DNA of 64,000 nucleotides. Source: Entophlyctis helioformis. Lineage: Eukaryota; Chytridiomycota; Chytridiomycetes; Chytridiales; Chytriomycetaceae. The stretch is from the NCBI GenBank assembly GCA_025526915.1, contig JAHLKH010000069.1:1-64000 (forward strand), read 5' to 3'. Below are positions 10,335 through 20,204 of the stretch, piece by piece (positions within the stretch are counted from its first letter, which is position 1; each line of letters starts with the position of its first letter). The notes below the pieces were generated by a model. The model made no database searches, was not told the origin of the DNA, and saw only the letters and a program-made list of their open reading frames with translations. Both the position numbers and the translations under genes were made by a program.

Positions 10335-12338
10335 ATGCTGCTGCTTCAAGGCGTGCGTCGACAGGCTTTGGCGTGTGCAGCGCGGCTGTGCGCCGAGGGA
10401 CGGCTGCCACTGCAACGCTGCGGTCTCGGTGCGGGCATTGCCGCAAGAAACGCCAGAAGCCGATGGACGAGCAGCAGCAGCAGCAGCAGCACGCCTGTGC
10501 CGGCGCTCGGCCTGCTGCAGGCTGCACACTCGCACGCAGAGCGCACGGCCATCACGGACGCACAGGGCGGCCGCCACTCGTACGGCAGCGTGTTGCAAGA
10601 CAGCCTGGTTCTGCGCAGCCTGCTGCTGTCCCAGACCCGCAGCCAGCCGCTCGCCAACGCATCCGCCGATCTGTGCGGCCGCCGGGTTGCGTTCCTCATG
10701 CCGCGCGGTCGCGACTACGCCGTCAGTCTGTATGCCACATGGGCAGCGGGCGGCATCGCTGTTCCCCTGTGTAAGCAGCTCGCACCTCGCATCCAGCACG
10801 CCCCCAGCAGCCTTGGCTCACACAACATACGCAAGGCACGTCGCATCCGCCTGCAGAGATCGAGTACACGATCCAAGACTCGGGATCGGACACTGTGCTG
10901 TACCATCCGTCGCTGCACCACATCATCGAGTCGCTGCCTGCCAAACTGCCGTCGTCTGTGCGATGGATTCCGTCGACAGCGTTCCCTACAGGCAGCACAC
11001 AAGTCGATCCGCCCGTGTTCAAGGCGGCCGACAAGAGCCAAGGAGCGCTCATCATTTACACGAGCGGCACCACAGGACGGCCAAAGGGCGTGCTGACGAC
11101 ACACGACAACATCGAGGCAATGGTCACGTCGCTGGTGGATGCGTGGAAGTGGACGGCGAGCGACGTGATCCACCATGTCCTTCCTCTCCACCACGTGCAT
11201 GTGAGGCTCGCGTGCAGCAACCGAGCACACGCCAGCCCTCTCACCCCATCCTGCACGACGACAGGGTGTGGTCAACGCGTTCCTGTGCTGTCTGTGGTCA
11301 GGGGCTGTCTGCGAGTTCTCTGCCGACAAGTTTGACGCGACGCAGGTGTGGAGACGGTGGATGGCATCACGCCATCTGACGCTCTTCATGGCCGTGCCGA
11401 CCGTGTATGCCAAGCTCATACACGCCTATGACGCAATGAGCAAGACGGACCAGGCAGCCGCGCGGGAGTCGTGCCGGCAGTTCCGGCTGATGGTGAGCGG
11501 GTCAAGCGCGTTGCCGATATCCGTGTTTTCGCGGTGGGAGAGCATCAGTGGACACCGGCTTCTTGAACGGTGTGTGACCCTCTGTGTTTGTGTCTTGTTG
11601 TATGACCACACCGAACGAGGCTCACGCGGCAGTTGGCGGGCCAGGTATGGAATGACAGAGATTGGCATGGCGCTCGGCAACCCGCTGGACGGGCCGCGAG
11701 TGCCGGGACAAGTCGGCAAGCCATTTCCAGGCGTCTCGCTCCTCATTCGCGACGAGCGCGGACGAGATGTATCTCGCGTGCCCGACGCTCCCGGTGCACT
11801 TCTCGTTCGCGGGCCGCAGGTGTTTAGGGAGTACTGGAACCGACCGCAGGCGACTGCTGAGTCCTTTGAAGAGCCCGGGCACTGGTTTGTGACGGGCGAC
11901 ACGGCGTGCGCGACGGATGATGGCTCGTACCGCATTCTGGGACGGACGAGTGTGGACGTTCTCAAGAGCGGAGGGTACAAGGTGTCAGCAATTGATGTCG
12001 AGCGCGAGATTCTCGAGTGCAGCCATGTGAGCGAGGTTGCGGTTGTCGGGAGAGAGAGCGAAGAGTGGGGCCAGACCATTGCTGCAATCGTTGTTCCCAA
12101 GGCTGGCAAGGTAGGATTGGACTGCGTGTCGAGCCATGCCATGCCATGCATCTATCTGACGGTTGGTGTGTGTGTGCAGACTGTCACGTTGGACATGCTG
12201 AGAGAATGGCTCAAGCCGCGCGTGGCGCCATACAAGCTGCCAACGTCGCTGCTGGTGGTGGATGAGCTGCCCAAGAACGCCATGGGCAAGATCAACAAGA
12301 AGCAGCTTGTCAAACTGTTTGACAAGGCTCCAGAATGA
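10335..12338 (+). CDS. ACSF3: Malonyl-CoA synthetase-type acyl-CoA synthetase (ACSF3-like, mitochondrial)
   Basis: Five exons (10335-10770, 10836-11200, 11265-11569, 11645-12110, 12180-12338) join in phase to 576 residues. The product is an ANL-superfamily adenylating enzyme: acid + ATP + CoA to acyl-CoA. Visible motifs are the P-loop YTSGTTGRPKG (about 219-230), RYGMTEIGMALG, ATP-binding TGDTA, GRTSVDVLKSGGYKVS at the domain hinge, and C-terminal PKNAMGKINKKQL with the catalytic Lys. Spacing and the phrase AEIEYTIQDS after exon 1 resemble ACSF3, which activates malonate in mitochondria and feeds mitochondrial fatty-acid (lipoate) synthesis. The N-terminus (MLLLQGVRRQALACAARL) is Arg-rich without acidic residues for 20 residues, as expected of a mitochondrial presequence. 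All introns are GT-AG. Substrate choice is inferred from family resemblance only. Confidence 0.88.
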
Positions 12339-12456
12339 ACACGGCCCACTTGGCGGGCATGGCTGTAAAAGACAATGTCAAGAGCAAAACGAAAAAGAAA
12401 GTTTCTTGTGGCAGATATGAACAGCAGTCATGAATGACGCGGAGCTTATTGGCCTG

Positions 12457-13665
12457 TCAGAGGAGCGATGTAGACCCTACTGTCAGCAAGACTGGCATGG
12501 TACTGTAAAAAGAGGCAACAGGCCAGGCAGGCCATCCAGCGCATTGACACGTACCACGACCACGACCACCACGGAAACCGCCACCGCCACCGCGGGGAGC
12601 ACCAAAGCTGCCACCGCGACCGCCTCTCGAGGCACCACGACCGCCGCCAAAGCTGCCACCACGGCCACCGCGGGGAGCTCCCAGGCTGCCTCCACGGCCG
12701 CCGCCGTAGCTGCCGCCGCCGCGACCGCGGCCACCTCTCTTCTCAACAAAGCCCTGACGACCGAGCGGCTTGGAGACTATCGATCAGACACATGCAGCGA
12801 TGCAGCGATGCACAATGGCCGCAGCTGTCAGTCACTGCGAGGGCATCCCCCAAACGGCGATCAAACGGCGATCACCGACAGCAAGACGACAGCAAGACGC
12901 ACCCTTGCCACCAGCAGGCTTGGGCTTGGGCAAAAACCGGTCGAGCGGCAGCAGCTTGTCTGCAGCAATGTAGACCTTGTCCTTGGGCTTGAAGCTCGTA
13001 GCGACAACGCCGTCCGAGAGCTTGACGGTAAAGTAGACCTCGTTGATGGGGCCGAGGATCTCGTCGACCTTGCCAATCTGCGTCTTGTTCTCGAGGTAGA
13101 TGGGTGCATTGAAGTACGGGATCTTGGGCTGCGACTGGGAGCGGGCACACACCATCTCGCCCTCGCAGGGGTGGAGGAACGTGCCCATTTCTGTTGACGG
13201 ACGAGCGATGGCAGGCGGGTTAGTCGAGTTGGAGTGCACGGAGCGTGGGCGGCCGGCATGGATTGTGGGCCGGCTGGGGCCGCACGCGGCACGCCACACG
13301 AGGCCCGTGCCAGCAGGAGCAGCCCTGCTCCAGTGTTGCTGTCCTATGTTGCTGTCCTATGTTGCTGTCCAATGTTGTTGTGTAGGCTCCAGCCAGCCAG
13401 CGCACACACGCCAGCCAGCCAGCCAGCCAGCCAGACAGCAAAAAGAAAAAAGCGGCCGGCGCAGAGGGCAGAGGGCAAGAGCCAGCCGCAACGGCTACGC
13501 ACCAATGACCGAGTCGGGAGGGCCCATGGGAGCACCGAAGCCGCCACGGCCGCCGCGGAAACCGCCGCCACCGCCACGGCCGCCACCGAAGCTGCTACCA
13601 CGACCACCGCCGCCGCCGCCAAAGCCGCCTCTCGCTCCTCCTCGGGAACCGCCTCTGAACGACAT
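12457..13665 (-). CDS. GAR1: H/ACA snoRNP protein GAR1
   Basis: Exon 1 (13665-13503) encodes an N-terminal Gly/Arg-rich (GAR) domain starting [10 protein letters not shown]. Exon 2 (13190-12903) encodes the conserved core [15 protein letters not shown]...[34 protein letters not shown]. Exon 3 (12776-12555) encodes [20 protein letters not shown] and a second GAR domain. GAR1 binds the Cbf5/dyskerin pseudouridine synthase in nucleolar H/ACA particles and is needed for rRNA pseudouridylation. Introns are 13502-13191 (312 bases, the longest in this part) and 12902-12777. A GTACGT donor at 12554 ends the second GAR domain. The last exon is uncertain: joining to 12502 ends the protein at 12483, joining to 12479 ends it at 12457, and either adds only six or seven residues. 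Total about 230 residues. Only 72 bases separate its start from the MMM1 stop. Confidence 0.9.
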
Positions 13666-13737
13666 TTGTGAGAGCGAAATGTTGGGCCAAAGTGTGCCCA
13701 ATTCCAAATTCAATTCGGTCACTCGCAAGCGCAAGCG

Positions 13738-15551
13738 TCAGGACAGCGTCTGCTTGGCCAGTGTTTGGCGCTGGCTGGCCTGGTATGCTTGCGACTGCGG
13801 CTGCGGCTGCTGTCCCTGGGATTGCGACTGGGACTGCGGCTGCGGCTGGGACGGTACAGACTGCGAGTACGCAGGCGGTGGCGACACGGGCGATGTGACC
13901 GACACGACGCGCTTGAACACGTCCTCGCCACCAGGCAGCCTCAGCATCTTGCGCGACGGCCACACGAGCTCCTCGACAAACACCGACCGCAGGTTGGTGC
14001 AGATGAGGCTCGTGAGCTTGGGCAGGTCCTTGACTTTGGTGCGGTGGCCGAGCAGCGATCGCACCTCAAAGTCAAGCACAAAGTCGTCCATGATGGACAC
14101 GGACACAAACGTCTGCTGCTGTGGGGGGTCCTGGCTCGCGCTGGAGCCTGCGCCTCCTGCCGCCGAGCCCGATCCAGGAGCAGCAGTCGCGTTGGCGGCG
14201 ATGCCCGTGCCCAGACCGCCGGCTGGTGGCGCGATCCCTGCCGCCGGTGCACCGGCAGAGGGACCAGACGCCGCGCTTCCAACGCCTGCACCAAGCGCAT
14301 CTGTGCCACTTCCAGCTGCACTCGCGCCGGTCGTGGGAGCGCCTGATCCTGCACTCGCATCTGCAGCCGTCGCAGTAGTCGCAGCCGTCGCAGTAGTGGC
14401 AGCAGCAGCAGCCGTCTGTCCCAGCGTCTCTGTCACAAACTCAATCACAATCTGCATGCATCCATCCATGAACCAGTGCAAGAAAGAGTCAGCAGTCACG
14501 CCAAGGCATGCACCGTGGCTAGCAACGCACCGTGCCAGAGAACTTGACGACGGACAGGACAAGCGACACGGGCAGCGATGCCATGCCCGGCTTGGGCCAG
14601 TTGATGAGCATCTGCGTGTCAATCCCGAGCGTGATCTGGTCATCAAACGAAAAGTCGACTTGGATTCTCTGGATTGCCGTGCACGGTCAGCACCGACAGA
14701 CGCATCGTGGTCCATGCATCCAGACAAGCCAAGTGCACATTCGCGATGCAAGCCTCACAATGTTCGAGTCGGGCTCGGCAAAGCGCACACGGGCATTCTT
14801 GAGCACGGGATACTCTTCGCCCAGAGAAAAGTCTGTGATGGACACCGGACCCTGCGAGCGCACGGCAACGATCACGGTCAGACCAAACTGCATCGCATGC
14901 GGACAGTTGGGCAGTGCGCTTGCACGGACCAAGAAACCAGGCTTGCGCTCGTTGTTCATGAGCGAGTCGAGCACGTTGATGATCTTGGAGGTGAATGCAG
15001 CGTTTGTGCGGTACGACGAGATGGCCTGCGCGATGATGATGTTGAACCACTCGCACGTCTCGAACGGGTGCTGCGACGGGTCGTACCCGATCTTGGTCAG
15101 GATGAGCGAGTTGATGGTGCGACGCTGCTGCGCATTGATGGCCTTGGGCTGCACGGCGGCGGCGGCTGCCAGTCAGCCTGTCTGTGCTCGCTGGCCAAGC
15201 GTTGCTGTGGTGGTGGTGGTGGTCCAGCAGCGGTCCAGACTGCATGCAGACTGCCTCGACATTCGCCTACACCTGCACCACACTGGACCGCACTCTCAAG
15301 AGCACACTCGAGAGCACTCAGGCACACACGGATGGACGCACCTTGGGAACGGCTATCCGCCGCACCAGACGGCGGGCCAGCTCGGCGCGGGTCTCGTCGG
15401 CATTGCGGAACAGAAACACCTTGAGCAGCAGGAAGATGAGGATGCACAGAATGGCCTGGCCGGCAATGAAGCCCTTGATGAACTCTTTGTTGGCCAGCTG
15501 CACCGCGGCCTCGATGGACCGGTCCACGCCGTCCGACGCCCACGAAGCCAT
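13738..15551 (-). CDS. MMM1: ERMES subunit MMM1 (ER membrane SMP-domain lipid-transfer protein)
   Basis: Four exons (15551-15342, 15148-14759, 14668-14531, 14451-13738) join in phase to 483 residues. MMM1 is the ER-anchored subunit of the ER-mitochondria encounter structure and moves phospholipid between the two organelles. The short lumenal N-terminus precedes one membrane span ([20 protein letters not shown], about 27-46). The SMP domain follows, with family signatures [91 protein letters not shown] and the terminal VEELVWPS. An Ala/Thr/Gly-rich insert of about 90 residues interrupts the SMP domain between [10 protein letters not shown] and the QTFVSVSI strand, longer than in yeast. The tail is Gln/Ser-rich. 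The start at MASWASDG is the ATG just before the conserved part; another in-frame ATG lies 16 codons upstream. Confidence 0.94.
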
Positions 15552-15605
15552 CCCAGTTGTTTCCCAAACCAGCCCAAACCACAAAACACGCAAAACCATT
15601 CTTTG
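15552..15605. promoter_or_regulatory. Very short divergent promoter region between MMM1 and AMACR
   Basis: The MMM1 start codon (minus strand, 15551) and AMACR start codon (plus strand, 15606) are only 54 bases apart, so both 5' leaders and core promoters must overlap. The interval holds repeated CCAAACC/CCCAAAC words and AAAACACGCAAAACC. No TATA box is visible. Confidence 0.6.
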
Positions 15606-17359
15606 ATGGCATTGAACGGCCTGAAAGTGTTCGAGTTTGCGGGCCTGGCGCCAGGCCCGTTCGCGGGCATGGTGCTCGCCGACTTTGGCGCTGACGTCGT
15701 GCGCATCGACCGCTCGGACGCATCGTCGACCATGGACGTGCTTGCGCGGTAGGTGCCCTCTGCCCCCCTCTGCCCCCCTCTGCCCCCCTCTGGCCCACCC
15801 ACGTCTTGGATGCCCTGCCCGAACTGTTTGCCCGATCTGGCTGGCTCATCTGGCTGGCCCATCTGGCTGGCTCATCTGGCTGGCGGGCACGCTGCCTGCA
15901 ACAAGCTTTCGAGTGCCGGCGTGTCCGTGCGTACGTGTGTGTGTGCAGCGCAGTGTGGATGCTGACGATGCCGTCGCAGTGGCAAGCGGTCGATCCAGGT
16001 CAATCTCAAAGACCAGGCCGCCGTGGCCGTGGTGCGCAGGCTGCTGGCCACCGCCGATGTGCTCATTGATCCGTTCCGGCCCGGCGTGCTCGAGCGTCTC
16101 GGCCTCGGCCCCGACGTGCTGCTCAAGGACAACCCGCGGCTGGTGTATGCCCGGCTGACCGGCTTTGGACAGACGGGGCCGCTCGCCAACATGGCTGGCC
16201 ACGACATCAACTACATTGCCATCACCGGTGTGCTGGCTGTAAGTCGCCAGGCTGCCAGCGTCGACTGTGCTGCAGAATGCCGGCTGGTGTTGGACAGATC
16301 TGGATGGATCTGGACGCGGCGGATCTGCTCGCCCGTGGCAGTGGTGTGCACGGCAGCCATCACGTGAGACTAACGAGCGGATATTCCATGCACTCCATGC
16401 CGCATCGCAGATGCTGGGCCGCAAGGGCGAGCGTCCCATGTTCCCTGCCAATCTTCTGGGCGACTTTGCTGGCGGCGGCATGCTCTGCGTCGTTGGCATT
16501 CTCCTGGCACTCTTGGAGCGCCAGCGATCTGGACAGGGCCAAGTCGTTGATGCAGCCATGGCACGTTGCAACCATCGCCGTGTGCCCATACGCAGACATG
16601 GTGACGTCACGCTAACCACACCATTGCAACGCACACAGGTTGACGGCAGCACGTATCTATCGTCATTCATTTTCAAGATGCGCCAGCGAGGCTTCTGGAA
16701 CGCAGCGCGCGGCGAGAACATGCTCGACTCTGGCGCGCCATTCTACGAAGTGTACGAAACCAAGGACGGCAAGTACATGGCTGTGTAAGTCGCCGCCTCT
16801 GCGGGCAGCTGCTGGTCGTGACTGGGGCGGCACGTCTGACAGTCGATGCGACAGAGGGTCGATCGAGCCGCAGTTTTACAGATTGCTGCTCAAGGGTCTG
16901 GGGCTGGACCCCAAGACGCTGCCTGCACAGATGGACATGTCCAGCTGGGACGAGCTCAAGGCAACGTTTGCAGCCGCCTTCAAGACCAAGACCCGCGACG
17001 AGTGGAGTGCTGTGTTTGTGGGCACAGACGCCTGTGTGACGCCGGTGATTGAGCCCGACGAAGCGCCGCTGTTCGCCGCCAACCGGGAGCGCAGTGTGCT
17101 GGTGGCGCCTGCTGGGTGCGACGTCTCGGATGCCGAGCAGTACGAGCCTGCGCCGGCACCACGTCTAAGCCGCACGCCTGGACGGAACTCGGCGGCGGTC
17201 GAAGGGCGTGCACCCGAGATGGGCGCCCACACGGCCGACGTTCTGCGCGAGGCCGGCTTCTCTGCGGACGAGATCACGAGGGCGCACAAGACTGGCCTCG
17301 TCGGCCGTGCTCCCCGACCGTCGGCAGCATCCCTCTCGATCCCATCGTCCCGCCTCTGA
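15606..17359 (+). CDS. AMACR: Alpha-methylacyl-CoA racemase (CoA-transferase family III), probable peroxisomal
   Basis: Five exons (15606-15748, 15980-16238, 16411-16560, 16639-16784, 16855-17359) join in phase to 400 residues. AMACR epimerises 2-methylacyl-CoA esters so that branched-chain acids can enter beta-oxidation. The start [21 protein letters not shown] is the family N-terminus. The catalytic pair is intact: His 122 in AGHDINY and Asp 152 in [10 protein letters not shown], corresponding to His126/Asp156 of the bacterial enzyme. Further family sequence is [33 protein letters not shown] and [17 protein letters not shown]. The last three residues are SRL, a peroxisomal PTS1-type tail. 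Intron 3 (16561-16638) has a GC donor (ATG|GCACGT), carries a good branch site (CTAAC), is 78 bases long and has no stop, so retention would insert 26 residues. Intron 1 (231 bases) contains CTGGCTGG and CTGCCCCC repeats. Confidence 0.92.
15751..15894. repeat. Short tandem repeats in AMACR intron 1
   Basis: Four near-copies of a 10-base CTCTGCCCCC unit at about 15757-15792 are followed, from about 15838, by tandem ATCTGGCTGG(C)-type units. All lie inside the first intron of AMACR. They probably arose by replication slippage. Confidence 0.75.
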
Positions 17360-17484
17360 GCTGCTCCCTCCATCACCGCCGTGACTGGTCATGATGCGGC
17401 CAGTGTTTGTTTGGAGTGGCACAACCGGCCACCTGACCATGCCAATGAACACAATTTGCCGACCAGCTGACCACGGGGCTGAGC

Positions 17485-17491
17485 TATAAAA
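17485..17491 (+). promoter_or_regulatory. TATA box of the PQ-loop protein gene
   Basis: TATAAAA stands about 130 bases before the start codon of the PQ-loop gene, followed by a pyrimidine-rich stretch (CTTCCTTCCCGCTTCTCTGACTC in part) that could hold the transcription start. Position and sequence fit a core promoter. Confidence 0.55.
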
Positions 17492-17616
17492 AGCCCCGTC
17501 GCTCGCCGCTTCCTTCCCGCTTCTCTGACTCGCTCGATCCGCCCCTGCCTCCTGCTCCAAGCCCATCCACGACTCTCGTCACGACCCCTCTTGCATAGCC
17601 GTCCACATCCTCAGCA

Positions 17617-18258
17617 ATGGCCATCCCTTCTGAAGTCACCACCGCCCTTGGCATCATCGGCGGCACGCTCCTCAGCTTCTGCTCGATCCCCCAGCTGGTC
17701 GTCATGTGGAAGAACAGAGTGCGTTGCTGCCATCCCCATCCACGTCATGCATCGCCGTGCGCCGTTTCACTGTTTTTCGCCCCGCCAAGCCTTGTCAAAA
17801 AATGCAACGGAACTGACCACTCGCTCGCTTGCTTGCTTCTCTGGCGTCTGCAGTCTGCCCGCGACGTCTCGATGGCGTGGATCGTCTCGCTGACGCTCGG
17901 CCTCATGGTGCAGTCGGCCTACCTGATTCTTCTCGAGGCCTGGGCCGGCGCCATCCCCCTCATTGTCCAGGTAAGGGGGGCAGCTGTCGTTCTTGTGTCT
18001 GTTGCCGCTTGCCTGCTTGCCTGCTTGCTTGTGCCCCGCTGCCCCAGTGATCTGACTTGCGCAAATCTGTCGCCCACCATCCGCAAATCCGCCCCCTTCA
18101 TTCGGCCACAACAGGTTGTCCTTGCCGTTGGTGTCCTCGGCAGCAAGATTGTGCTCGACAACGGCATGTTCGGCATGTCGACTCCGCTCAACGCGGCGCC
18201 CGTGCAGGTCGAGACCGGCGGCAGCGATGCCAAGGATGCCAAGATCGTCTCGGCATAA
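17617..18258 (+). CDS. Small PQ-loop (SemiSWEET/MtN3-like) membrane protein
   Basis: Three exons (17617-17718, 17854-17970, 18115-18258) join in phase to 120 residues. Three hydrophobic helices are visible: about 8-28, about 41-65 and about 72-92. The first is followed by the diagnostic PQ motif (FCSIPQLVVMWKNRSARDVS). A single three-helix bundle is the size of bacterial SemiSWEETs and of half a eukaryotic SWEET/PQ-loop transporter, which work as dimers moving sugars or amino acids. The hydrophilic tail ends DAKDAKIVSA without a sorting motif I recognise. The full-length start at MAIPSEV sits behind a TATA box. Both introns are GT-AG (135 and 144 bases). The substrate cannot be inferred. Confidence 0.82.
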   Translation: MAIPSEVTTALGIIGGTLLSFCSIPQLVVMWKNRVRCCHPHPRHASPCAVSLFFAPPSLVKKCNGTDHSLACLLLWRLQSARDVSMAWIVSLTLGLMVQSAYLILLEAWAGAIPLIVQVRGAAVVLVSVAACLLACLLVPRCPSDLTCANLSPTIRKSAPFIRPQQVVLAVGVLGSKIVLDNGMFGMSTPLNAAPVQVETGGSDAKDAKIVSA

Positions 18259-18712
18259 CCCTATTTATGTGATTAAAGCTCTTCGAGCACACGACCTTGT
18301 CCGTTGGCAGCGACATGCTCAAAGTCTCGTCGTTTGGGTGACGTCCCCAACCACCTGGCTACTTCGAAACAGCCGAATTTTGTTTGGCTTGCCGGACAAC
18401 CATCAGACGTCAAGCAGACGTCAAGCAGACCATCGACCTGCAAGAGTGCACCACAGAGTGACAGCATAGCTGCAGCAGAGTGACAGTCCAGTCGCAGCAC
18501 CAGCCCTACAGCACCTCCTGTGCCGGTTCCTTTCCCTCTTGTTCTTCTTCTGCTTCGTCGCAGCTGATTCCAGCAGTCGCACACAGCACCGCAGCCACTT
18601 GCAGCCACTTGCAGCCACTTGCAGCCACTTGCACCGTCGCTGCCTACAGAAGTAGCAGACGTAACAGCAGCAGCAGCAGCAACACTCCCGACCGCCCGCT
18701 CCTCCTAGACGC
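18259..18712. other. Gene-free spacer upstream of the SKT5-like gene
   Basis: About 450 bases with no credible gene. It holds two overlapping ACGTCAAGCAGACGTCAAGCAGAC words (about 18407-18430) and four tandem copies of GCAGCCACTT at 18591-18630, then a short (CAG)n. It presumably carries the promoter and long leader of the SKT5-like gene. Confidence 0.5.
18591..18630. repeat. Four tandem copies of a 10-base unit (GCAGCCACTT)
   Basis: Exact tandem repeat just upstream of the SKT5-like start codon, probably in its 5' leader. Confidence 0.9.
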
Positions 18713-18865
18713 ATGACGGGCGACCCTCACGCAACCGCCGCTGCCAACACCAGCGGCAGCATCAACGACACCGCACCTGCCGCTGCCACTCGCGGTGAAA
18801 CGGTCGCTGACTTGGCCAATGGCGTTGCGTCGCTGTCCGTGTCCCAGCAGCAGCAGCAGCAGCCT

Positions 18866-18917
<52 letters not shown>

Positions 18918-20164
18918 CTCCCAAGGCTGGCTCTCCACTCGATGCGTCTGCAGCGTAAGTGCCCACCGCCTGTCCTGTCCCTAGTGCAGGTCTCGACGCA
19001 TGGCAGCAGCCTGTCCGTCTTCCAAGTGATGCGTTTTTGCCGTTTCATGTGGCACTGCCTGCACCGCACCAGCGACCCGTGCCTTGTGTGGCCGCGCATG
19101 CGGATCTGCGCCGTGGCGAGTGGCTGCCGTTGACTGACCTGGTGCACATGCCCGTCTCTGCCCGCACACAACGCCTCATCACATGCTGATCGTTGCCAGT
19201 CCTCAAGCGCCATTGCCGTACCAGCAGCCACAACACCAGTACACCACGCACCAGTTCCCTCAGCAGCACGGCCAGCAGCACGGCCAGCAGATGCACTTTC
19301 GCCCATACTATCCCGGCCCTCGCCCTCTTCCAGTCAACCTGAACGGCCAGCAGCCGATTCATCCCGGCCAGCAGCATCCCAGTCTGATGCGATCGGCATC
19401 GCCTGGCCCGCAGCAGCTGTCTGGCCAGCCGCCCATGATGCCGCCCATGATGGGATATGCGCCAATGCCGCTCAGGCCGGCGGGCGGATATGCTCCGCGT
19501 CCCGTCATGTACGGGCAGCACCCTAATGCACCTATCCACTATGGCCGCCCGCTGCCTGCCGCCCCATACATCGCGTCGCGGGCATCAATCGACTCCCAGT
19601 CGCAGCCACCGTCGCCTTCGGCCACATCGCCTCCCAGCCAACCCCCTGCACAGGCAAACGATCAGCAGCAGCCCCAGCCCGGCATGCCGCCCGTCCAACC
19701 CGCTGGCATGGCACCTGTGCCGTACCCGCCGCACCAGCCGCAGTTTCACGGACCGATGCCGACGCACATGTACTATCCGTCGATCGGCCGCTCCGGCCCT
19801 GCCCCGTACGGCATGCCGCCTCCGTCTGCCCACCGCGCCAGCATTGACTCGATGCACAGCATGCAGTTTGTGCGTCCCATGCAGCACCTTCGTCCTCAAC
19901 ATCCCGTGATGATCCGACGCGACTCGCAGGACTCGTTCACGTCGTCCACGTCGTCGTCTGTCGCCGGCTACGCGCCGTACGCCCACCATGCGCTCCCGCA
20001 CCAGCAGCACATGTACTCGCCCAAGATGGGCATGGCGGCTCCGCCGCGCGTGTCGTCGCCGCTCCTGTCGCAGCAGCAGCCGCCGAGCATGATGCCGCAC
20101 GCCATTCATCCCAACCATCCGCAGCATCCGCAGCACGCGCAGTTTATGCACCACCAATACTACA

Positions 20165-20204
<40 letters not shown>

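Noticed and set aside
12483..12749. Minus-strand Ala/Val-rich frame and plus-strand Thr/Ala-rich frame over the GAR1 tail
   Set aside because: These are shifted readings of the Gly/Arg-rich GAR1 coding repeat; the spliced frame gives the expected RGG sequence.
13100..15752. 774- and 406-codon plus-strand frames opposite GAR1 and MMM1
   Set aside because: The minus strand carries recognisable GAR1 and MMM1 with in-phase splice sites. The plus frames are antisense artefacts.
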